Notes under the pieces: model-generated
Seen by the model: the letters and a program-made list of their open reading frames with translations, nothing else
Database searches by the model: none
Told to the model about the DNA's origin: nothing
Position numbers and translations under genes: made by a program
Shown here: piece after piece, positions 23,301 through 30,300 of the stretch
Layout: each line of letters starts with the position of its first letter
Numbering within the stretch: position 1 is the first letter of the stretch
Origin: Anaerolineales bacterium
GTDB taxonomy: Bacteria > Chloroflexota > Anaerolineae > E26-bin7
DNA: 41,775 nucleotides
Reading direction: 5' to 3'
Assembly (NCBI GenBank): GCA_004377365.1
Contig: SOHZ01000079.1
Coordinates: 1-41,775, forward strand

Positions 23301-23862
23301 GATTGACGAATCCATGGTCAACCAGAAAGTGGTCGTGGCTGGTATGGTGGCCTGGGTACGCCCCCACATCACCAAAAACGACAAGCCCATGGCCTTTGTG
23401 CAGTTGGAAGACCTTCAGGGCAGCATTGAGGTCGTGGTCTTTCCCAGTGTTTACGAAGGGACGCGGGAACTGTGGGAATCCGACAAAATTCTCATCGTCA
23501 GGGGGCGGGTGGACGTGCGCGGCCGCGAACCAAAGATCATCTGTGAGTCGGTTCAGGATCACGTCGTCGTCAGCGAGTTGCCTGAAGAGAGAGAAGAGCG
23601 AGCGAATGGCCCTCTTCACCTCCAAATCACCCTCACCCGCAGCGGCGACCAGGAGCAGGACATCCAGCGCCTGGGGCAGGTGCATGACTTGTTGCAACAA
23701 TATAAGGGAGGGGATCGTTTCAGCCTCTATTTGGCCGACGAACGCAAGCGCGTGCAATTGGACTTTCCCAACGATACCACCGGCTATTGCCTGGAACTGG
23801 AACAGGCTTTGGTTCAGATGCTGGGGGCAGGGGCGGTGCGGACGAACCAGTCGTCCCCTTGA
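20359..23862 (+). CDS. dnaE: DNA polymerase III alpha subunit
   Basis: This 1167-residue DnaE has the family layout. The PHP domain is at residues 1-280, opening HLHVHSTYSLLDG with ITDHG. The palm carries catalytic aspartates D398 and D400 in MPDIDMDFPDD and D557 in LKLDYLGLSTL. The fingers contain the RPGPMEYI and GIIVFQEQ segments. A (HhH)2 region precedes the clamp-binding motif QLDMF (residues 914-918, 23098-23112), and the C-terminal OB domain starts at VVVAGMVAWVRPHITKND. PHP metal ligands look intact, so it may have its own proofreading activity, as in other polymerases without DnaQ. The ATG at 20359 has GAAGGAAG upstream, and an earlier in-frame ATG lacks a ribosome binding site. It replicates the chromosome together with the clamp encoded at 5858-6991. 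Confidence 0.96.
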   Translation: MSGFVHLHVHSTYSLLDGLAHTEELVKWARELDMPALAITDHGVMYGAVEFYQKAKEYGVKPIIGLEMYISPRRMTDRDPQKDKSPHHIILLARDKTGYQNLLQIATAGQLEGFYYKPRVDKPYLRKHAQGLIALTGCGSGEIPRLIRDGRLEKAREVAAWYRDTFGFDGFYFELQRHEGLPELEQINAGLVALSKEMDIPLVATNDVHYVLSEHAHAQEILLCVQTNTTVNDPKRMTMGDESFYLKSSEEMAALFPEWPEALENSLRIAKACDLSLDFEGYHLPFFEVPEGHTPQSYVAHLCQEGLQRRYAVVTPELEARLQYELDLIHRMGFDTYFLIVWDLVREAKSRGIMVGPGRGSAAASLVSYCLDITQLDPLAHGLIFERFLNPGRVTMPDIDMDFPDDRRDELIQYTIEKYGQDKVAQIITFGTMGARAAIRDAGRALDLPLPEVDRVAKLIPFGPKVKIEQGLQKVPELRAMYESKEEGRGYIRKLIDTARSLEGGARHASTHAAGIVVADVPLVNYTPLHRPTKGGAGAITQYTMEALEDIGLLKLDYLGLSTLTIIQRTLDLLQETRGIRLTPNDIPLDDPAIYELLSSGEVTGIFQVESAGMRRVLTSLRPSQFNDIVAVISLYRPGPMEYIDDYVDRKHGRQEVTYRHPKLEPILKETYGIIVFQEQIIRILADIAGYTPGDADLVRRAVSKKKKAELLRHRASFVKGAIEHSGLPRETAEAIFDDFEAFARYGFPKAHAVSYAVLTCQTAYLKAKYPVEYMAAMLSVERHNTDKVAVLIAECRRLGIEVLPPDVCCSELDFIIERGTIRFGLGAIKNVGEGPIAAILEARTTVAAIQEEGGFEDIDDFCTRADLSQVNRRALESLIKAGAMDSLGRREQLLEIIDRMIQKSNMEHRVTPQLDMFSLPAFTNSGAHVVLSTLLPDMPPIPSKQLLRWEKELVGLYVSAHPLQQVAANLEDTVTAFCGQIDESMVNQKVVVAGMVAWVRPHITKNDKPMAFVQLEDLQGSIEVVVFPSVYEGTRELWESDKILIVRGRVDVRGREPKIICESVQDHVVVSELPEEREERANGPLHLQITLTRSGDQEQDIQRLGQVHDLLQQYKGGDRFSLYLADERKRVQLDFPNDTTGYCLELEQALVQMLGAGAVRTNQSSP

Positions 23863-23882
23863 GTTAAGCAGACCGTCCATGA

Positions 23883-23912
23883 GCCGCCTGATCCCAGGGC
23901 GGCTTTCCTTTT
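23883..23912 (+). terminator. Terminator of dnaE
   Basis: The stem GCCGCC / GGCGGC has a 9-base loop and is followed by TTTCCTTTT. Confidence 0.7.
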
Positions 23913-23984
23913 GGCTCACCGGTCAAGGGAGCATGAAGGTGCTCGCTATTTGATTGTCAAAGTACGGTTCCCCAACAGTCCAAA

Positions 23985-24013
23985 TTGTCCTAAAATGCCA
24001 AATGCGCTACAAT
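23985..24013 (+). promoter_or_regulatory. Promoter of the accessory gene patch
   Basis: TTGTCC (23985-23990) and TACAAT (24008-24013) are 17 bp apart. They lie 44 bp upstream of the ATG at 24057, which has AAAGGAG before it. Confidence 0.6.
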
Positions 24014-24056
24014 ACCATTAACTCGTTCCTGAGCCCCAAAAGAAAGGAGCAAGAAG

Positions 24057-24401
24057 ATGGCATCTCCTGAGGAATTCCTTGCAGCCCAGAGAGCGCGAAA
24101 GGCCCAAGAAGATATACTGTTGGAATATGCTGATATCTTTGCAAGATTAGCCCATGAACTCCAACACGATCCAGAACGGCTATACTTTGGGTTTGACACA
24201 AAAGAGAGATTGGCCCCAAAGAGGCGCAACCCACCGCTCCCCCATCCCCCTGACCTAGACGATTTGATTGCAACGCTAGAAGTCTTTAGGGAACGTCTTA
24301 ATAAAGAGCGGCAGCTCTATGGAACGTTGGCCCCGGAAATTCAAAGACAACTTGAGCCCTTAGCACCCCCAGGAGCCTCAGTGACTATTGTGACTCAGTG
24401 A
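24057..24401 (+). CDS. Unknown 114-residue helical protein
   Basis: I do not recognise this protein. It is mostly helical and charged: FLAAQRARKAQEDILLEYADIFARLAHELQHD at the start, then a proline-rich hinge (KRRNPPLPHPPDLDD), then another helix (LIATLEVFRERLNKERQLYGTLAPEIQRQL). It has no cysteines and no membrane segment. It has its own promoter and a good AAAGGAG site. The region 23.9-25.7 kb is visibly more AT-rich than dnaE, and the next gene is a nuclease-fold protein 70 bp downstream, so it may be a partner of that protein. Confidence 0.6.
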   Translation: MASPEEFLAAQRARKAQEDILLEYADIFARLAHELQHDPERLYFGFDTKERLAPKRRNPPLPHPPDLDDLIATLEVFRERLNKERQLYGTLAPEIQRQLEPLAPPGASVTIVTQ

Positions 24402-24409
24402 GGGCTAAG

Positions 24410-24450
24410 GGCGGGCTTTGCCAACCGCCGCCCCGTTTGCTGACGTTTCT
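24410..24450 (+). repeat. 41-bp repeat, copy 1, before the nuclease-like gene
   Basis: GGGCGGGCTTTGCCAACCGC-CGCCCCGTTTGCTGACGTTTC matches 25201-25242 (GGCGGGACTTCGCCAACCGC...CTGTTTGCTGATATTTC) with about seven differences. Both copies are upstream of genes in the accessory patch, in the same orientation. Confidence 0.65.
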
Positions 24451-25086
24451 GGCCTTAGAGGAGATACGAACTATGCAAATACTTGGTTACGGCGAGGACG
24501 CGTTAACCCTTTGGGAATTCAAAATAAACTCGATCTGATTTTGAAAGGCATGAATGATTCTTCTGACCCATCAGCGTGCCAGGTGTTCTTCCGTCCGAGT
24601 TTTGGACGTGGTGGGGGAGCCAATTTTGGGGAGCTTGATTTCATCATTCTTTCAAAGAACTGCCTATATCTTGGAGAAAGCAAATGGGACAGGTCGTCAG
24701 AAAGACTTAGGGACGGTGTTTTAGAACTGCGAGACAACCAAAAGCTCAGGCACAGAATCTTCAAGTTCTATGTTGAACAGTGGGCATTTGGAGGTTATTC
24801 AAGCTGGCTTGAGTTTGCAGATAAGGCACGGCTAGAGCTAGAGAGCGGTGTCACAAAACCTTTGGCCTCAGAGAATAGCCGCCTGGCAACAAACTTACAA
24901 ACAGTGTTAGGGATTATCAAGAAGCACTACACCTCTATGCCTGCTATTAGAAATGTGCTGCTGTACTTGCATGATGGAAAACCTGTAGAGCAACTTCCTC
25001 AAAGAGCTAGCGAAGGCTTTGAGCTAGTTCTCATTGACTATTCCGAGGCGGATACCCTTGACAATTTCATCAGAATTGAGGTGTAA
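24418..25086 (+). CDS. PD-(D/E)XK-nuclease-like protein, frameshifted near its start
   Basis: The frame encodes a protein of about 200 residues with a restriction-endonuclease-like core. FGELDFIIL holds the metal-binding D (24637) and GESKWD holds the E-x-K pair (24676-24684), spaced as in PD-(D/E)XK enzymes. The open frame begins at a TTG with no ribosome binding site. A better start is ATG 24473 behind GAGGAGA, which reads MQILGYGEDALTLW and then leaves the frame; one missing base at about 24511-24516 would join it to IQNKLDLILKGMN. So the gene as sequenced is broken, or the sequence has an indel. The role is unknown. Solitary nucleases of this fold include defence proteins and repair nucleases. 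Confidence 0.65.
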   Translation: MPTAAPFADVSGLRGDTNYANTWLRRGRVNPLGIQNKLDLILKGMNDSSDPSACQVFFRPSFGRGGGANFGELDFIILSKNCLYLGESKWDRSSERLRDGVLELRDNQKLRHRIFKFYVEQWAFGGYSSWLEFADKARLELESGVTKPLASENSRLATNLQTVLGIIKKHYTSMPAIRNVLLYLHDGKPVEQLPQRASEGFELVLIDYSEADTLDNFIRIEV

Positions 25087-25200
25087 ACCCAACTGGACGC
25101 CTAACCCCTCACCACACCTGCCCACGCCAGCCGCGCCCGCAAATTCAGCGTGTCCCGGTCGGCAGCGGATATGATAATGGCAAATAGCGAGAAGTGCCCC

Positions 25201-25242
25201 GGGCGGGACTTCGCCAACCGCTGCCCTGTTTGCTGATATTTC
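25201..25242 (+). repeat. 41-bp repeat, copy 2
   Basis: Second copy of the repeat at 24410-24450, about 120 bp upstream of the next gene. Each copy can fold, because GGGCGG lies near GCCC. Confidence 0.6.
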
Positions 25243-25364
25243 CGCATAAGAGCAATTGCATGGAAATGAGTTTGCTAATCAATGATTAGATGGCCTGATT
25301 GTCTGCAACCCTATAATCAGGCAGCAACACACAATTCTTGGAAACTATTAAGGAGGGTATAGCC

Positions 25365-25681
25365 ATGACACGTGCTGAAAGAGCAATGCAAATGTGGCAG
25401 GTGCTAATTGGAAAAGCCCATAACCGCCAAACTCTTACTTTCGCTATGCTAGGCGACTTAATCGGTATGCCTGCGTGGACACTTGCACAGTCTCTTCACC
25501 TAGTCAAGGATTACTGTAAGCAAAAGAGTTACCACCTTTGACGGTATTGGCGGTTTACAAAGATAGCGGCAAGCCCGGTACAGGTCTGCCAACTCAAGAT
25601 CCTGATGTTGACCGCGAACGAGTTTTCAATTATCAATGGTTCCAGTTGCCACCAGTACAAGTGAGCGATTTTGAAGTTTGA
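25365..25681 (+). pseudogene. Unknown small protein, frameshifted near its middle
   Basis: The ATG at 25365 follows a strong AAGGAGGG and reads MTRAERAMQMWQVLIGKAHN... to a stop at 25541 (58 residues). One base is missing at about 25528-25531: restoring a T in AGTTACC keeps the frame open as ...YCKQKS-L-PPLTVLAVYKDSGKPGTG and onward to QWFQLPPVQVSDFEV, stopping at 25681. The joined product of about 105 residues looks like one coherent domain, helical first and beta-rich later. I do not know its function. The first half, with NRQTLTFAMLGDLIGM, resembles a helix-turn-helix-like arrangement. Either the sequence has an indel or the gene is decaying. Confidence 0.7.
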
Positions 25682-25708
25682 TATGTGAATGGATTACCAA
25701 AACCCCAC

Positions 25709-25738
25709 CCGCCCCGACCACAGGGCGGCTTTGCTTTT
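25709..25738 (+). terminator. Terminator after the frameshifted small gene
   Basis: CCGCCC / GGGCGG with an 8-base loop is followed by CTTTGCTTTT. Confidence 0.6.
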
Positions 25739-25774
25739 GGCCCACCGTCAACTGCAATTCCAGAAAAAGGAAAC

Positions 25775-25797
25775 GCCCCAGGTCATCGGCCTGGGGC
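25775..25797. terminator. Second hairpin before ybaK
   Basis: The perfect stem GCCCCAGG / CCTGGGGC has a 7-base loop. The minus-strand side is followed by GTTTCCTTTTTC, the plus side by TCTGTCTT, so it may act in both directions. Confidence 0.5.
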
Positions 25798-25818
25798 TCT
25801 GTCTTAGGAGGGCTAAAC

Positions 25819-25847
25819 TTGCGGAATTGTGGCTAGTTTAGTACAAT
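25819..25847 (+). promoter_or_regulatory. Promoter of the YbaK-type gene
   Basis: TTGCGG (25819-25824) and TACAAT (25842-25847) are 17 bp apart. The expected transcript start (about 25853-25855) falls at the GGAGG ribosome binding site, giving a leader of only about 11 nt. Confidence 0.65.
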
Positions 25848-25864
25848 ACGCTCGGAGGTGAAGA

Positions 25865-26329
25865 ATGGGAGCTGAGCAATTCACGCAGTATTGCAAAGAC
25901 AACGGCCTCGACATCAGCGTGGTCGAGCTGGACAAGAGCACCCGCACGGCCCAGTTGGCGGCTGAGGCCATCGGCACAGAGCTGGGCAGCATCGTCAAGT
26001 CGCTGGTGTTCCTGGCCGACGGCAAACCGGCCCTTGTGCTAGTGGCCGGCGACAGGCGGGCTGATACCAGGAAGCTGGCCCAAGTCCTTGAAGCCAAAAA
26101 GGTCAAGATGGCCGACGCCGACACTGTGCGGGCGGAGACGGGTTTCGCCATCGGCGGCGTACCCCCGGTCGGCCATCACACCCGACTGCCCACTATCATT
26201 GACCGGAGCCTGAGCCGTTTTGAAACCGTTTATGCAGCCGCTGGCTCTCCCAGGGCTGTTTTCCCCATTGCCTACGATGTGCTCCTTCAAGTAACCGCAG
26301 GCCAGGTGGCAGACGTGACCGGGGATTAG
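25865..26329 (+). CDS. YbaK/EbsC-family aminoacyl-tRNA deacylase
   Basis: This 154-residue single-domain protein belongs to the YbaK/ProX editing family. The conserved pieces are the RTAQLAAEAIG...IVKSLVF substrate-pocket helix and strand with the invariant lysine (K near residue 45), then LVLVAGDRRAD, then the loop FAIGGVPPVGH with its GxxxP. Members hydrolyse Cys-tRNA(Pro) or related mischarged tRNAs free in the cytosol; which one is used here cannot be told. GGAGGTGAAG precedes the ATG. It is followed after 43 bp by phosphofructokinase, probably on the same transcript. Confidence 0.9.
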   Translation: MGAEQFTQYCKDNGLDISVVELDKSTRTAQLAAEAIGTELGSIVKSLVFLADGKPALVLVAGDRRADTRKLAQVLEAKKVKMADADTVRAETGFAIGGVPPVGHHTRLPTIIDRSLSRFETVYAAAGSPRAVFPIAYDVLLQVTAGQVADVTGD

Positions 26330-26372
26330 AGGTTAGAAGTTGGAGGTTGGAGATTAGAATAGGAGGCACACT

Positions 26373-27344
26373 ATGAGACGCATCGGTGTGTTGACCAGCG
26401 GCGGCGACGGTCCAGGTCTGAATCCTTGCATCCGCGCCGTGACCAGGAGAGCCTTGGGATACGGATTGGAGGTTATGGGTATCGAGCGAGGCTACGCCGG
26501 GCTGATGGAGGGCGAAATGATCCAACTGGATGCCCGCGCGGTGGGTGGGATCATCGGCAAGGGAGGCACCTTCCTGGGCACGACCCGCGCGCCCGAGTTC
26601 AAGACCGTCCAGGGCCAGCGAGAAGCCCTGCGCAATCTCAACAAGCACAACATCGAGGGGCTGGTGGTCATCGGCGGCAATGGTTCCTTGACCGGGGCTC
26701 TGGCCCTTCACCAACACGGCTTCCCGGTGGTCGGGGTGCCCGCTACCATTGATAATGACGTGCCAGGGACCGGTATGGCCGTCGGCGTGGACACTGCCCT
26801 GAACACCGTCCTGGGAGCCATAGATCGCATCAGGGACACCGCTTCGTCCCATCAGCGGGCCTTCCTCATCGAAGTCATGGGCCGCAATTGTGGCTATCTG
26901 GCCTTGATGGGCGGGGTAGCTGGTGGAGCGGAGATGGTTCTCATCCCCGAGGTTGAGACAACCCTGGAAGAGGTAGCGCAGGGCCTTCTGGATGCCTACA
27001 TCCGTGGAAAGGCTCACTGCATCATCGTAGTGGCTGAAGGATACAAACCGGGTTGTCAGGCTATAGTTGATTATCTGAACGAGCGTAGAGAGGAGCTCGG
27101 TTTCCAGGTGAGGTTGACCGTCCTGGGACACACCCAGCGGGGAGGCTCACCCTCAGCCTTTGACCGGCTGCTGGCCACACGCCTTGGAGCGGCTGCCGTC
27201 GCCGAACTGCATAACGGCCACTACGGCCAGATGGTCGGCATCAAGGGCCGGGAAGTCGTCACCACCCCTTTGGAGGAGGTGGCGAGCAGTACTATCGAGC
27301 TCGACTTGGATCTTTATAATTTGGCCAAAGAAATGGAAAAGTAA
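26373..27344 (+). CDS. pfkA: 6-phosphofructokinase
   Basis: This 323-residue enzyme is of the PfkA family. The first glycine loop is LTSGGDGPGLN at residues 7-17. The catalytic base is D127 in ATIDND. The fructose-6-phosphate site is MGRNCGYLAL, and the substrate-binding tail is LGHTQRGGSPSAFDR. The residues that distinguish phosphate donors are G104 (ATP type) and A124, rather than the D104/K124 pair of PPi-dependent enzymes. However, the magnesium-contacting D103 of the GGDGS motif is N103 here (GGNGS). The reaction is the committed step of glycolysis. GGAGG precedes the ATG. The 43-bp gap after ybaK consists of short GAGGTTAGAAGTTGGAGG-like runs. Confidence 0.93.
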   Translation: MRRIGVLTSGGDGPGLNPCIRAVTRRALGYGLEVMGIERGYAGLMEGEMIQLDARAVGGIIGKGGTFLGTTRAPEFKTVQGQREALRNLNKHNIEGLVVIGGNGSLTGALALHQHGFPVVGVPATIDNDVPGTGMAVGVDTALNTVLGAIDRIRDTASSHQRAFLIEVMGRNCGYLALMGGVAGGAEMVLIPEVETTLEEVAQGLLDAYIRGKAHCIIVVAEGYKPGCQAIVDYLNERREELGFQVRLTVLGHTQRGGSPSAFDRLLATRLGAAAVAELHNGHYGQMVGIKGREVVTTPLEEVASSTIELDLDLYNLAKEMEK

Positions 27345-27348
27345 CCCC

Positions 27349-27377
27349 TTGACAGGCTTTGGCATCTATGATACACT
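27349..27377 (+). promoter_or_regulatory. Promoter of the large membrane kinase gene
   Basis: A perfect TTGACA (27349-27354) and TACACT (27372-27377) are 17 bp apart. They begin 5 bases after the pfkA stop, so the kinase is probably expressed on its own. Confidence 0.75.
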
Positions 27378-27398
27378 TGGGTAGGAGAGACCCTGACA

Positions 27399-30300
27399 AT
27401 GCCAGGCCAACTGAACGTTACTCAACACCAAGCGAAGCCAGACCCCTGGTCAAAGACCGTGAAGGTGCTTCTCATTTCAGCCTTTGCCCTGGCCATCGTC
27501 GTCAGCCTCATCGCCCCCTGGCTGGCCTGGCGCTGGACCCGAGCACCGTTCATGGGCGTGCTCTTGGAACACACCATGGTGGTCAGCGACATGTACGGCC
27601 AGGGGTGGAGCGGCCGGCTGGCCGGTCTGACCAGCCCTGATCGCATCCTGGAAGTCAACGGCCAGGCGATGCCCAACGCTGCCGAGCTGAGGCGAGTCCT
27701 CGAGGCGGCAAGGCCTGGCAATCAGGTCACCTTGACCGTAGAAGGCCAGGATGAAGGAGGCTGGAGCCAGCGCCAGGTCAATGTAACGCTGACGGGTTTC
27801 CCCTCACGCGATTTCATTTCCTTCTTCTGGCTCCCATATTTTCTTGGTCTTGTCTACCTGGCCCTGGGTCTGTGGGTTTACTATCTTAAAGGAAACACGC
27901 GAGGGGGACAGTCCTTCGGCTTTTTCTGTGCCTGGTCGGCTATATTCACTGCCTCCTTCTTCGACCTGGTTACCACCCATCGCCTGGTGCCCTTGTGGAC
28001 GTTTTCCCTCCCCTTGATTGCCGCCAGTATGGCCCACCTGGGCCTGGTCTTTCCTGCCGAGACGACTTTGATCAGGCGCTATCCCCCGCTACGTCTTCTT
28101 CCCTATCTGCCAGCCCTGGCTCTGGCAGCCTGGGCCGAGTATGCGCTGTTTGACCCTCGCGATCCGCGGGCCTACTTTATTCCCTGGCGTTGGAACTTTG
28201 CCTACGTTGGACTGGGCCTTCTGATCTTTTTCGCCTTGCTGCTGTACACACGGCTGCGCACGTCTCCAGGGGTCGTCAGATACCAGGCCCGGATCATCCT
28301 CCTGGGCAGCATCATCACCTTCGCCCCTCTGATTTTCTGGATCGTCTCAGCCATCCTACAACTAAAGATTCCCTTCCAACCGTTTCTGTACTGTCCCCCC
28401 TTAATCGCTTTCCCTATCTGTGTGGCCTATGCTCTCTTGCGCTATCGCCTGCTCGACGTAGACCTGGTGATCAGTCGCGGTCTGGCCTATTCCATCTTGA
28501 CAGTAGGAGTCACGGCGGCCTATTTCCTGTTGATCGGCCTGGTCGGCCAACTCTTTGCCATCGCTTCTCCTGCCAGCAACCCGTTCATTCTGGCCATATT
28601 TGTCCTGATTCTGGTGGTCTTTATGAGCCCGCTCAGAGACAGAGTGCAATTGCTGGTTGACAGCGTCTTCTACAAGGATCGCCAGGACTACCGCTCGATC
28701 CTGCAAGATTTCAGCCGCGCCTTGACCACCATTTTGGACCTATCGCACCTTCTGGATGTGTTGGTGGAGCGTGTGCAAGATGTGCTGCACGCAGAGCGCG
28801 CAGCCGTTATTCTGCTCGACCAGCGCACGGATTACTACATCTCTCACAAAGCCAGGGGGATATCCGAACAGGTCATGCAGATGATTCGCTTCAGCGAAGA
28901 GAATCAAGTTGTACACTGGTTAAGCGAAAGGGGTCCTCTTTACCTGCATGGGGAGGAAGGCGACTGGTATCCTGATGGGTTCTCTGTTGAGGAAAAAGCG
29001 CGTTTAGAAGCCTTAGGTGTGGTACTCTGTATCCCCCTGCAGACCAGGGAGCAATTGATCGGCTGGCTGGCCCTGGGACCCAAGCTGTCCGGGGACCTCT
29101 ACAGCCGAGATGATTTGGCGTTTCTGTCGGCCCTGGCTGACCAGACCAGTCTTGTCATTCAGGGCGCTCGTCTCCATGAGGAAACCCAGCAAAAGGTGCG
29201 CGAGCTTTCTCTCCTTTTCCGAGCCAGCACAGCCATCTCCTCCAGCCTGGAGATAGGCGAAGTGTGGAGCGCTCTGGCCCAGCGGATGGCCCAAATCGTT
29301 GATGCTACCAGCGTCCACGTCTATGAGTGTAGCCTGGATGAGCGAACCTCTTCTGTTATCGCTGAGTTTGCTGGGCATCGGGCTTCGGAAAAGGAACGTG
29401 TCTCCCATATCGGTGAGACGTTTCCGTTAGGAGAGTGCCCTATTACCAAAGGCGCTCTACGCGCTCATCGGCCTTTAGGCATTGGCCTTAGCGACCCTAC
29501 CACGGGGGAAGGTGACCGAGCGCGACTGCTGCGACTCGGGGGGCGAACAGCGCTGATCATACCTCTGATGGTAAGGGACAGAGTGATCGGCTTTGTTGAC
29601 CTCTGTGAGAGCCGCCGCGACCGGCAGTTCACTGAAGGGGAAATCAGGCTTTGTCAGACCGTGGCCAACCAGGCGATCATCACCGTCGAGAAAGCCGGGC
29701 TCTTCCAGGAAGAACGCAAGAGGGCCCTCCAACTGGAGACCGTCAGGGAAGTCAGCCAAAAGATCGTCTCCATTCTCAACCTGGACGAGTTACTTGCCCA
29801 GGTGGTGGAGCTCATTCAGCAACGCTTTGGCTACTATCACGTCCAGGTGTTTCTGAACAATCCCGATAATCAGTGGACGGTTTTCCGGGCGGGCACCGGT
29901 CGAACAGGAGAGGTCATGGTCAAAGGGAGCCATCAGCTCAAAATCGGAGAGGAAGGGATTGTTGGCTGGGTAGCCAGCAGCGGCGAGTTTCTTCTGTCCA
30001 ACGACGTGAGCAAAGAACCTCACTTTCTCCCCCACCCGGCGTTACCTGATACCAAAGCCGAGTTGGCTATCCCGCTGCCTCTTGGAGAGCGGATACTGGG
30101 CATCTTGGATGTCCAAAGTGAACGGGTAAATGCCTTCGAAGAAAGCGACCTCTTCGTTCTGCAATCCCTGGCTGACCAGGTGGCCATCGCCATCGAGAAC
30201 GCCCGCCTGTATACCATGACCGACCAGGCTCTGGCCAAACGGCTTGAGGAACTGGCCATCATGCAGGAAATTGACCGCCAGCTTAACGCCACCCTCGATT

